Shown in pieces: positions 18,041 to 26,380 of a DNA stretch of 64,000 bases. The notes below the pieces were generated by a model. The model did no database searches and was not told where the DNA came from. It worked only from the letters and a program-made list of their open reading frames with translations. A program made the position numbers and the translations under genes. Each line of letters begins with the position of its first letter. The first letter of the stretch is position 1. Source of the DNA: Moritella sp. JT01 (GTDB lineage: Bacteria; Pseudomonadota; Gammaproteobacteria; Enterobacterales; Moritellaceae); assembly GCF_001574435.1 (NCBI RefSeq), contig NZ_LOCN01000007.1:124001-188000 (forward strand), read 5' to 3'.

Positions 18041-19531
18041 TTAAGAGTTAACATTTTTTCCATTTTCATCTAACAACAGGTTACAACCTTTGCTATCACA
18101 TTCTTCGCTGTACATACCAAACTGCGAACATTCAGAAGACAACGCATTCACTGTCGATGTCGTTGTAACCTCAGTCAGTTTATCTACTAGCACTTGATCA
18201 CTATTGGTTTTACATTCTTTTTGTTTTATCAGCTTAAATGCCAACATGATAGAAGCAATACCAAAGAAGACAGACCCCAGCGCCTGACCGATTAAGATTC
18301 CTTTAACGCCCGCAATTTCGGCACCAATAAGGACAAATGGGATCGTGCCCAGTGTCGCTTTGCCCATATTAAACCAAGTCGAATATTTAGGTTTACCCAG
18401 ATTGTTGAAACTTGCATTAGCAATAAACATCATGCCATTAAAAATAAACGTCAGCGCTAATAAACGGCAAAACAAAGTAACCACTTCAACCGCATCACCA
18501 GTCAGATTAAAACCACTGATCAAGTAATCTTCGAGCAAATACAGAATCAAAGACACCAGAATCACATAACCTGCACAGAACCATAATGCGTCTTTTAGAC
18601 TTTTACGCACGCGCGGGATTAATTTAGCACCGTAGTTTTGTCCTAAAATAGGTCCAATCGCCCCAGATAACGCGAAGATCATCCCAAATGCAACCGGTAG
18701 AATACGGTTAATGGTGGCATAACCCGCCATAAAGCTATCACCAAATTCCGCAATACTACGCGTGACAAACGCATTACCGATTGGCGTTGCAATATTCGTT
18801 AGCATTGCTGGTAGCGCGATCGCCATAATAAAGGGAAATTGCGCTTTAAAATCATTGACATGCCAACGGCCTAATAGCTTGTGCTTTGAATAAGCCCCAT
18901 AAAATGACAGTGCAAATACAGCGCAACGGGACAGCACACTCGCGATGGCCGCACCTTCAATACCCATGCCTAACGTAAAAATGAAAATAGGATCTAATAT
19001 CGCATTCACTAAACCACCGCCAATCGTCGATAGCATAGATAGTTTACCATCACCGACTGCACGTAAACTCGCACCGAGTGACATAGCGATCGACATTAGC
19101 GGCATTGACGGGACTAAGATTTGTAAATACACAGTCCCTAAACGTAACGTCTCGCCTTTGGCACCCAACAAACTCAACAGCGTTGCAATATTAAACCAAG
19201 TTAATAACATGATGATCAGTGATACAAAAATAGTAACGACGCTGACATTCGTCACATAAGACTCTGCACTCTCACGTTTCCCCTGCCCTAAAGCTTTAGA
19301 TACCAATGCACCCATCGCAATAGACAAACCAATTGAAATTGAGGTGGTGAAAAAGGCCACCGTACCCGCATAACCAACAGCCGCAGCTAAGTGTTTCTCA
19401 CCAAGTAAACTGAGATAAAAAAGATCGAGTAAATCGACGAGGAAAAGACAAGTTAAGCCAATAGCACCTGTAGAGCTCATATAAATGATATGAGACAGCG
19501 TAGAGCCTTGCGTGAATTTAGCGGTGGTCAT
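18041..19531 (-). CDS. MATE family multidrug/Na+ antiporter with Cys-bearing C-terminal tail
   Basis: Twelve-helix MatE-type exporter, 496 aa, moving drugs or metabolites outward in exchange for Na+ or H+. The two-repeat layout is visible, with the family-like segment ASLRAVGDGK near residue 158. The protein extends about 45 residues past the last helix as a cytoplasmic tail containing four cysteines within about 22 residues (SSEC, EECDSKGC). That tail is unusual for MATE proteins and could bind metal or sense redox. The start has only a weak ribosome site. It lies 81 bp downstream of the ToxR-like regulator gene on the same strand. Confidence 0.88.
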   Translation of the reverse strand: MTTAKFTQGSTLSHIIYMSSTGAIGLTCLFLVDLLDLFYLSLLGEKHLAAAVGYAGTVAFFTTSISIGLSIAMGALVSKALGQGKRESAESYVTNVSVVTIFVSLIIMLLTWFNIATLLSLLGAKGETLRLGTVYLQILVPSMPLMSIAMSLGASLRAVGDGKLSMLSTIGGGLVNAILDPIFIFTLGMGIEGAAIASVLSRCAVFALSFYGAYSKHKLLGRWHVNDFKAQFPFIMAIALPAMLTNIATPIGNAFVTRSIAEFGDSFMAGYATINRILPVAFGMIFALSGAIGPILGQNYGAKLIPRVRKSLKDALWFCAGYVILVSLILYLLEDYLISGFNLTGDAVEVVTLFCRLLALTFIFNGMMFIANASFNNLGKPKYSTWFNMGKATLGTIPFVLIGAEIAGVKGILIGQALGSVFFGIASIMLAFKLIKQKECKTNSDQVLVDKLTEVTTTSTVNALSSECSQFGMYSEECDSKGCNLLLDENGKNVNS

Positions 19532-19613
19532 AAGAGATCTGAATAATCAATGAGGGAATAGAGTTACTATTAGTAACATTGTGGTTTAAATATCGCAATG
19601 CAGAAAGTAAAAG

Positions 19614-20822
19614 TTAATATAGTGGATGTTCTTCAAACAACCACATCTTATTAGCGGAAATTGATACCCATAGAGATTGGTCCCCCCATTCTTCAACCTT
19701 CCAAATGACACGTTTTTCTGTAATTTTTTTGCTCCATTTGTCTTTCATGATACGATTAAAAGGGATGATATCTATCGTTCTATTTTTCATAATTAACGCT
19801 GCGGTACCGACGTTGTTATCAAAACTAAGCGTAAAATCACCGCTACGGCTAATAAAAGTATTTTTTGTATCTGATTTTTTTGAATATAATATAGAGCCTT
19901 TATACTTCCCTTCATATGTTTTATCTTTAATCTTGAATTCTTTAAATCCGCTTTTGACCTGATTGTTAAAATCGAAAAGAAAGCGCACTTTATCCGTTAT
20001 GGTGAGTTGTTCATCTACAAACATATAGTTAGTCGCGCTCATCATCACCCCTGTAAATAGCGGGAACCCACTTTTAATTTTTTGCTGTAATGAGAACCAC
20101 TCTTTCACTTTATTAGCCGCAATATTCTCTTCATTGGCAGGTAATTCTAATACTTTGCTTACAGTACTGTCACACATAATGGCATTATTACTTAATGGAC
20201 AAGCTAGAATATAGGTTTTATTATTGGTTATAAAAGAAAATACCTTACTTTTAGTTGGTATTTTATCAGAGAACATTTCAATCATAACTTTTCTATCTTT
20301 GTTTATATTCTCATTTGAGATAAATGTAAGATAGTTGCCATTATGTATATAGTTTGTTTGAGGAGACAAGAAACCCAATTCTTCATTATTACTTTCACTG
20401 TGTAGAAACTGATCATAGAGTATGTAGGGTAATAGTAAACAAATTAAAAATGGCAGTATATTTGTCGCTTTTATCTTATAGATAGAGTGCGCTTGTAAAA
20501 ATAACGCATCTTCCGATAATACCTCCGCATTTTTAACGGTATAGCCCTGATTAAATACAGTCGCAATAACATCATTCGCGCCACATAATGATAATTTTTT
20601 TCTTAGCGAATAAATAGCTTGTGTTAAAGATTGATCGGTTACTTCCAGTCCTGGCCAGCCTATTACTTTCAGCTCTTCTTTAGAAACAACAGACCCCCTT
20701 TTGATACATAACAAGTCTATGATTTCTTTTTCTGATGAATTTAATTTCTGTGTCCTTACTGGACTTTTAAGCTTCGCTTTTATTTTACAAAAAATGACAT
20801 TGTTTGAAATTTGGTATGTCAT
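19614..20822 (-). CDS. ToxR-like membrane-anchored transcriptional regulator
   Basis: 402 aa. The N-terminal 105 residues form an OmpR/PhoB-type winged helix (SSEKEIIDLLC, then WPGLEVTDQSLTQAIYSLRKKL and GYTV). A single transmembrane helix follows at about 125-145, then a periplasmic domain of about 255 residues that I do not recognise. This is the ToxR/CadC/TcpP architecture: the outer domain senses the environment and the inner domain binds DNA. It is divergent from the toxin-like gene at 21314 across 491 bp, so it is a natural candidate to control that locus (inference). Confidence 0.85.
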   Translation of the reverse strand: MTYQISNNVIFCKIKAKLKSPVRTQKLNSSEKEIIDLLCIKRGSVVSKEELKVIGWPGLEVTDQSLTQAIYSLRKKLSLCGANDVIATVFNQGYTVKNAEVLSEDALFLQAHSIYKIKATNILPFLICLLLPYILYDQFLHSESNNEELGFLSPQTNYIHNGNYLTFISNENINKDRKVMIEMFSDKIPTKSKVFSFITNNKTYILACPLSNNAIMCDSTVSKVLELPANEENIAANKVKEWFSLQQKIKSGFPLFTGVMMSATNYMFVDEQLTITDKVRFLFDFNNQVKSGFKEFKIKDKTYEGKYKGSILYSKKSDTKNTFISRSGDFTLSFDNNVGTAALIMKNRTIDIIPFNRIMKDKWSKKITEKRVIWKVEEWGDQSLWVSISANKMWLFEEHPLY

Positions 20823-21313
20823 GAAAGGAACCTTCTATCAGGATAATGAATTAACATCATAATAATTAACATCTTATATGCCAATTAGCATATATAACCT
20901 GAAAAGCTAAATATTGCTATATATTTCTTATTGAGTATTTAATAAAGATGAACGTTCTAATTTAAATAGTCAGAATTTAGATGGTGCCTATGTAGGAGAT
21001 ATTTTGTAATTTACAATGTTAAAAATTATTTTCTAAATCCCCCCCTGTTTATGTATTAATACTGCGATTAACTGTGCTGGTTAGCAATAACATTGCGTTT
21101 TATACATATTTAAAATAAAAATAAAACACTTATAAATCAATGATTTTATACTCATAAATAATCATAAATATAATTGGAAATTTTAATACATATAAAATTT
21201 CGATCTGTGTTCCAAAAATAATCATATCGCTCTGGCATATTCCTATCGCGGAAAAGGATTAATATTTCTTAAACCGTAAAAATAAAATGATATTTATCTA
21301 GAGGAACAGACAA
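20823..21313. other. Intergenic region between regulator and toxin-like gene, 491 bp
   Basis: Very AT-rich divergent control region. No reading frame of note. AGAGGAA just before 21314 is a good ribosome site for the toxin-like gene, and AGGTTCC lies near the regulator start. I could not find a clear repeated operator by eye, although direct T-tract repeats of the ToxR type would be hard to separate from the background. Confidence 0.6.
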
Positions 21314-22534
21314 ATGAAAGTGAAAACAACTAATAAACGACTACGTGGCTTCAAAATTAGCTTACTTGCTTTATCTGTCGTAGGCTCAACATTATTGCAT
21401 GCACAAACCGTAACTGAAATTCCTCCTCTTGATTATGATACTATCCAAGGCGATTTTGGAGGTGACTCATTATTTATTGATACAGGGTCAGATACATCCT
21501 TACTTTCATCCGCAGAATGGTATCAAATTCAAGCCTATGCAACGGCTGCAGTTTCATTACCAAAAACAGAAGCATCTTTACGCACACTCACAAAATTCCC
21601 CGCTAACGATGAATTTACGTATGAATATCAGAATTTACTCACTGAATTTACCAACATTAATCAGTCCGGTCATGATTGGAACTCAACTATTTACCCAAGC
21701 ATTGTTGATTTAGCGTTGCAGCTTGCAAACTACGGCGATATACATCCGAAACTTATCTTACCGATGATAGAGCAGATCACCCAACTACAACAAAACGCAA
21801 TAAGCTTTAACCTTTCGGCTGCAGCGGTGAATCGTGATGCAGCACTCGCATTTTTAAATGTATTGAAAAACTTTACACATTTACAACAACAAGCAACAAC
21901 GAAGGCCGTTGAGGATTTAAAGCAGTTCTCAGCCGATGTTGAAGCACAAAAAGCACAACTTGATGTTATTGAAGGCGATTTTTCAACATTATTAAGCAGC
22001 GCTACTATTAGTACGTTAAGAGAGAACATCCGTCTGTTAAGCGATGAAATAGCAGGTTACAGGAGCGATCTAAGTGAAGCGAAACGTAATATTGGCCTCT
22101 GCGCAATAGGAGGTCCGCTTGTTTTAATTATTTGTGGCAGTATTGAAGGCGCTAGAAAAGACAGGTTAGATAATTTGATTGAAGATGTAAACAATCAAAT
22201 AAATTCGGCAAATGCAAGTTTAGAACATGCGGTTAACCTTGCTGCTTCTTACGAACTCGCGCACTCAAACATCGATGACATGCTGACACATATTGAAAAT
22301 GCACTTCCTAAACTTAAAAAAGTACAACAACACTGGCAGGGCCTAGAAAGTGATTTTGACTCTCTCACTACATCGTTAAACTCATTAGATAGTGATGACG
22401 CCTTACGAAATGCCAATTTAATGGTAGCTGGTATTGTTAGTAGTCCACTAGCTGGAGCCGTAGGGCCTAAATGGCTCGAAATAAGCACTAAGGCGAGAAG
22501 ATTTGCGCAAAACGCTTATGTGATCATGGAATAG
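21314..22534 (+). CDS. Predicted secreted alpha-helical pore-forming toxin (XaxA/YaxA/HBL-like)
   Basis: 406 aa with a Sec signal peptide ending near LLHAQ (about residue 31). The mature protein is almost wholly helical. The early segment WYQIQAYATAAVSLP resembles the opening of the xenorhabdolysin A group. A long amphipathic coiled coil (about 150-250) is followed by one hydrophobic hairpin at about 259-277 (GLCAIGGPLVLIICG) and a second long coiled coil (about 280-350). This coil, greasy hairpin, coil layout is the signature of the ClyA/HBL/XaxA/MakA superfamily, where the hairpin inserts into the target membrane. Length equals XaxA/YaxA (about 410). The family call is by architecture and faint sequence likeness, so subfamily is uncertain. 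The next gene, 128 bp downstream, is the likely partner. Confidence 0.65.
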   Translation: MKVKTTNKRLRGFKISLLALSVVGSTLLHAQTVTEIPPLDYDTIQGDFGGDSLFIDTGSDTSLLSSAEWYQIQAYATAAVSLPKTEASLRTLTKFPANDEFTYEYQNLLTEFTNINQSGHDWNSTIYPSIVDLALQLANYGDIHPKLILPMIEQITQLQQNAISFNLSAAAVNRDAALAFLNVLKNFTHLQQQATTKAVEDLKQFSADVEAQKAQLDVIEGDFSTLLSSATISTLRENIRLLSDEIAGYRSDLSEAKRNIGLCAIGGPLVLIICGSIEGARKDRLDNLIEDVNNQINSANASLEHAVNLAASYELAHSNIDDMLTHIENALPKLKKVQQHWQGLESDFDSLTTSLNSLDSDDALRNANLMVAGIVSSPLAGAVGPKWLEISTKARRFAQNAYVIME

Positions 22535-22565
22535 AAATATTTATTAACACTATTTGTCTGGCTCT

Positions 22566-22597
22566 ATTTATCTAACGCTATTCAGGGTTAGATAAAT
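22566..22597 (+). terminator. Hairpin between the two toxin-locus genes
   Basis: Perfect 11-bp inverted repeat ATTTATCTAAC / GTTAGATAAAT with a 10-base loop. No T-run follows, so it may attenuate transcription or protect mRNA and set the ratio of the two products rather than end transcription fully. Confidence 0.5.
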
Positions 22598-22662
22598 AAC
22601 AGTAACGACCTATATCGACTCAATCAATATTATTCATATTTCGATGATCATAAGGACATAAG

Positions 22663-25032
22663 ATGAAAGTTTTAAACACTTTTATTATGACACTCAGTTT
22701 ATTATTTAGCTTTGCCGTTAACGCCACTGACTGGGTTGATTATTATAAGCTTGCACAACCTAAAAATTTACCGGAGAGCGTGACTGAAAAAACGATTACC
22801 AATGATGGGCAGACTTATTTAGCCTCGGGAATGTTGTTAGATTTAAGTACTATTTTAAATGATTATTCATTAACGACTGGTACTAATAAACCGAATGTAA
22901 TCGTAATTGTTGCAGATACACTGGTTGTTACTGAAAGTGTTATCACAAACTTAACGAATCAGAGATTATTTATATTTGCGAGAAACATTACCGGCGATAA
23001 AGCCGTCACATTGAATATAGATGCAAGAACGCCAAACTCAGTCAGCTTGGGAATATTTGTAAAAAACATTAATGATAATATAAACGTGATCACCCTACTC
23101 CCGTCTGGTTATGAGTTTGATATTGTGGAACCAGTAACGGATGGTTTTGGTGAAATTTATACTATCTCAGAAACAGTATATAACAAGACCGTAATAAAGA
23201 ATGAAATAGACGGCTTGATCGCAATTGATCTTAGCCCATACTTAGCTGTTTTTAATCATTCTTTTGACATGGCAGCATCTATTTTTGATAACGCACCAGA
23301 ACTTAGCGTTGCAATGCTTGACTGGGTTGAAAGCGTATTAAGGTTCACGCCGGTTACAATTGCTAACAACGTAGAATTAAAGTCACTCTATTTACAAGTA
23401 TCAAACTTAAAGCAATTCATTCAACTCTCTTACAATAATCCTAATTATGTGCCGAGCTTAAACCATGATATGTATGAATATACCTATGCGAGTTATTTAG
23501 CTGCAATGGGCGCTTATGAAGACAAATATCAGAACTATATTGATCGAAATATCGTGCTTGCAGATCGTAAGCAGTTTGCCCTTCTCATGCTTGAAGATTT
23601 GCAAAGCGTCAGTAATGCTGAATTTGCGATTATTGAAAGGTCCGTTAACCAAGTCAATCAGTTAAGACAGTCGCTTATTAAGCAAACGACTAACTATCAA
23701 GGCCAAGATACCAATATACTTAAAGCTCAAATTGCGTTTAGACAAGGTTTAGAGACTTTTCAAGACCGTGCAACCATACAAACCGTGTTTGATGTAGTCA
23801 GTGCAATAGCTAATGCCGGTACCGCGATTGCAGGTTCTGCTGGCGGTGACCCGAGTGGTTTAATTAAATTCATAGCGACTCTCCCTGACTTAGGCACAAA
23901 AATAATCCTGTTAAAGAAACAATTAGATTATATTGCGAAAAAACAGCGTGAGATTCAAGAATCACTAGCTGCTGTCGACTCTTTCTCTAACGATGTTAAA
24001 TATCAAGTTGTGGTCGATGATATCGCGAAATTCTATAATTCGATCCAGCATACAGTACCTACACTGGAAGCATCGAATCTAGTGTGGGATGAATTCCTCA
24101 TTGATGCTCGCGCTAACTTTGCGCCTGTGATTAGTGCGGGTGTTCCAGGGGCTACGCCATATCTTGCAGAGCTAGAAAGGCTTGCAGCGCAAGCAAAAGC
24201 GATTTCAGCAACAGAGATTAATTTGGCTCAAGAGTTATCAAGACAGATTGATTTAAGAATTGCGAGTCAAGTTAATGCGGCCAATATCAACCGGGTATCA
24301 GCGCTTATTTCGTCGATTGATGACGATGCAAGTGCAGTTAACGCGTTAGAAGACGCATTTTTTCGCACCTTGAGTAACCTTAAGCGCCCTATGTTTATCG
24401 CCCTTGCCAATTACCAGTCTGCGTTTGCTTACTGGTCTTTAGAAGAGAGTGTTGTCACCCCGTCGTTAAACAAGTCATTTGCTGCTTATACGCGGGATCT
24501 TGCGTTTATGCGTGAGCAGGAAGCTGCTAGTTTGGATCGGTTTTACCCACGTCCACAAGATTTTTCGTCGATTAGTCATAACATTAGTGACATAGATCAG
24601 TTAGCCGAATTTAAAAATACCGGTATTTTACATTTCACCTTACCCTTAAATAGCACCATATTTGCAGATTTCGACAGAGTAAGACTAGATGAAGCCAGTG
24701 TATTGATAGAAGGCTCTGAACTACCGACAGGTTTGTATAACATTGACCTACTATCAAGTGGTACTTATCAAGATAGAAGGTATCAAGATAATTACACTTT
24801 TACAGCCATGCCATTATTTAGAAGAATAATTTACAATTTGGTCAATAGTCAAACACAAGAAGTGAATATTCTGACAAGTGGCGCTATCGCATCTGATTAT
24901 GCGTTAAACTATTTTATGCCAACTCCTTTTACAACTTGGACCATAAAATTAAATAACTGGGAAAATATCGACCTGAGTACAATAAATAATATTAAAATTA
25001 GCTTTTCTGGAAATGGAATTCCAACTTTCTAG
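22663..25032 (+). CDS. Large secreted protein, possible second toxin component
   Basis: 789 aa, signal peptide about residues 1-21 (AVNA). I do not recognise a named family. Visible parts: a beta-rich N-terminal domain (about 50-175); a mostly helical middle (about 180-620) with the glycine/alanine-rich hydrophobic stretch AIANAGTAIAGSAGG near 381-395, flanked by long coiled coils (KQLDYIAKKQREIQESL after it); and a C-terminal beta-domain (about 650-789) with repeated FxLPLNS-type strands. The coil, greasy segment, coil order again recalls pore-forming toxins, here with extra binding-like domains at both ends. AAGGA precedes the ATG. It is co-directional with the toxin-like gene and probably co-transcribed. 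No cytoplasmic partner or dedicated secretion system is adjacent. Confidence 0.55.
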   Translation: MKVLNTFIMTLSLLFSFAVNATDWVDYYKLAQPKNLPESVTEKTITNDGQTYLASGMLLDLSTILNDYSLTTGTNKPNVIVIVADTLVVTESVITNLTNQRLFIFARNITGDKAVTLNIDARTPNSVSLGIFVKNINDNINVITLLPSGYEFDIVEPVTDGFGEIYTISETVYNKTVIKNEIDGLIAIDLSPYLAVFNHSFDMAASIFDNAPELSVAMLDWVESVLRFTPVTIANNVELKSLYLQVSNLKQFIQLSYNNPNYVPSLNHDMYEYTYASYLAAMGAYEDKYQNYIDRNIVLADRKQFALLMLEDLQSVSNAEFAIIERSVNQVNQLRQSLIKQTTNYQGQDTNILKAQIAFRQGLETFQDRATIQTVFDVVSAIANAGTAIAGSAGGDPSGLIKFIATLPDLGTKIILLKKQLDYIAKKQREIQESLAAVDSFSNDVKYQVVVDDIAKFYNSIQHTVPTLEASNLVWDEFLIDARANFAPVISAGVPGATPYLAELERLAAQAKAISATEINLAQELSRQIDLRIASQVNAANINRVSALISSIDDDASAVNALEDAFFRTLSNLKRPMFIALANYQSAFAYWSLEESVVTPSLNKSFAAYTRDLAFMREQEAASLDRFYPRPQDFSSISHNISDIDQLAEFKNTGILHFTLPLNSTIFADFDRVRLDEASVLIEGSELPTGLYNIDLLSSGTYQDRRYQDNYTFTAMPLFRRIIYNLVNSQTQEVNILTSGAIASDYALNYFMPTPFTTWTIKLNNWENIDLSTINNIKISFSGNGIPTF

Positions 25033-25075
25033 GTCAACAATTTTGTGTATTACATAGCTAAATACAGAAAGCAAA

Positions 25076-25107
25076 AAGCCGATACTTAAATGAATAAGTA
25101 TCGGCTT
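25076..25107 (-). terminator. Terminator of tRNA-Ser
   Basis: 13-bp perfect inverted repeat AAGCCGATACTTA / TAAGTATCGGCTT, 6-base loop, running into TTTTT on the minus strand, 10 bases after the tRNA 3' end. Confidence 0.85.
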
Positions 25108-25117
25108 CTCTAATAGA

Positions 25118-25208
25118 TGGCGGAGGAGGAGAGATTTGAACTCTCGAGGAGCTATTAACCCCTGCTGGTTTTCAAGACCAGTGCATTCGGCCACTCTGCC
25201 ACCCCTCC
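25118..25208 (-). tRNA. tRNA-Ser(UGA)
   Basis: 91-nt class II tRNA. The acceptor strand GGAGGGG pairs with CTCCTCC (one G-U), followed by discriminator G and encoded CCA. The anticodon stem CTGGT/ACCAG encloses loop CTTGAAA, anticodon TGA. A long variable arm (GCAGGGGTTAATAGCTCC) and the T-loop TTCAAAT are present. It sits inside the accessory region, between the toxin-like pair and the RHS genes; tRNA genes often mark island integration sites, but I found no integrase or repeated tRNA 3' end. Confidence 0.97.
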
Positions 25209-25336
25209 GCAGCAATGAACGAACAATATAGAAGTAGACTTTAGTTGTAAATACAAATATTGCATTAAACAACAGCCCCGCTCACCTTAGCAACAACTGG
25301 TTCAGAAAACACACCAAATTAGACGTGATAATAGCG

Positions 25337-26380
25337 TTAATAATATCCATTCCGAATTTTTTTATCAATATCAAGGCCAGCTACGATAATATCAGCACCA
25401 CGGGTCAGCTCCTTAACGTCACCCATGAATCCCAACTTCCTTGAACGGTTACCTAACTTTGTTTTAGGCTGACGTGACTTTGGCTTAAGCCCCTTAGCTT
25501 TAAAGTTACATCCAACTTTAGATATACTTCCAACTATACCAACTATAGCGCCTGCTTGTTTTATTCCATCATTATCACTTGCAGTACCTACAACAGTGAG
25601 GGTTGCAGCTGTTACAGATATTGACTCGTTTACAACTTTCCACACTCCTTGCATTTTCTTAACCGTTGACGCAGTATTCGATATGGAACTCAGAGCTTGA
25701 GTCGCAGCCCCCAAATTAGCTATTGCAGAAACCACACTGCAAGCAAGTCCCACGTAATTGAGGGTATCCTTAAGTGTTCCTTCTTCTTGAGTTGCAGCAG
25801 CTAGAGAGAATGTTGTTCCAGCAATTCCGGCTATAGCTCCTACGACAAGTAGAGGATTCGCCGTCACTACACCTGCAACAAGGGTTAAACCATTAATAAT
25901 ATAAGCAAACGTATATCGCAATGCTTCCGATAAACTAATAGAACGTCCAGTGGGGTCTATAAATAAAACGGGATCCCCCATAGCATAGCTATAACCATTA
26001 ACCCCCCCTTCACCAAAGGGAGAGGCGTCTGAATCGAACTGCATAAAACACATTAACGATGGTCTATAGTGTCGATACCCCCCCCCTAAATTATAGCCTT
26101 TTGTAATAGGGTCTATACGTTCCCCATTAAAGCCGATAGGATTAACTAAAATTGATATGGTTGGTCTTAATGGTATACGTGTCACAGTAAATAAACCTAC
26201 TGCTGATGATGATGAGGGATAAAAATTAACTAAACCACCGCATGCAATGAGAATTGAACCTCTGGCCATAAAATTACGCTTTGATAAATTAGGCGTATCA
26301 TCTAATGATATATTTCGTTGACTCGACTTTTTTAATACCATTTTAGATAATAAATGATTATTTATATTCTTAGACATCAT
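25337..26380 (-). CDS. RHS-core small protein with hydrophobic glycine-rich C-terminal domain
   Basis: 347 aa. Residues about 80-147 are the RHS-repeat-associated core that normally ends a large RHS/TccC protein: GFNGERIDP, GYRHYRPSLM, SPFGEGGVNGYSY and DPTGRS. Before it is a short N-terminus with a Tat-like pattern (SKRNFMARG, then a hydrophobic run). After it comes a variable domain (about 150-347) of hydrophobic Gly/Ala helices, ending in a basic stretch KPKSRQPKTKLGNRSRK. In RHS systems the region after the core is the toxin or effector, so this tail is the candidate effector; it matches no toxin I know. The ATG overlaps the upstream RHS stop (ATGA) with AAGGAG in front, so translation is coupled. 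Comparable free-standing core proteins are known in Pseudomonas. Confidence 0.75.
   Translation of the reverse strand: MMSKNINNHLLSKMVLKKSSQRNISLDDTPNLSKRNFMARGSILIACGGLVNFYPSSSSAVGLFTVTRIPLRPTISILVNPIGFNGERIDPITKGYNLGGGYRHYRPSLMCFMQFDSDASPFGEGGVNGYSYAMGDPVLFIDPTGRSISLSEALRYTFAYIINGLTLVAGVVTANPLLVVGAIAGIAGTTFSLAAATQEEGTLKDTLNYVGLACSVVSAIANLGAATQALSSISNTASTVKKMQGVWKVVNESISVTAATLTVVGTASDNDGIKQAGAIVGIVGSISKVGCNFKAKGLKPKSRQPKTKLGNRSRKLGFMGDVKELTRGADIIVAGLDIDKKIRNGYY

Noticed and set aside
25118-25208. tRNA-Ser as an island attachment site
   Set aside because: No integrase gene and no repeated tRNA 3' end could be found in the window.
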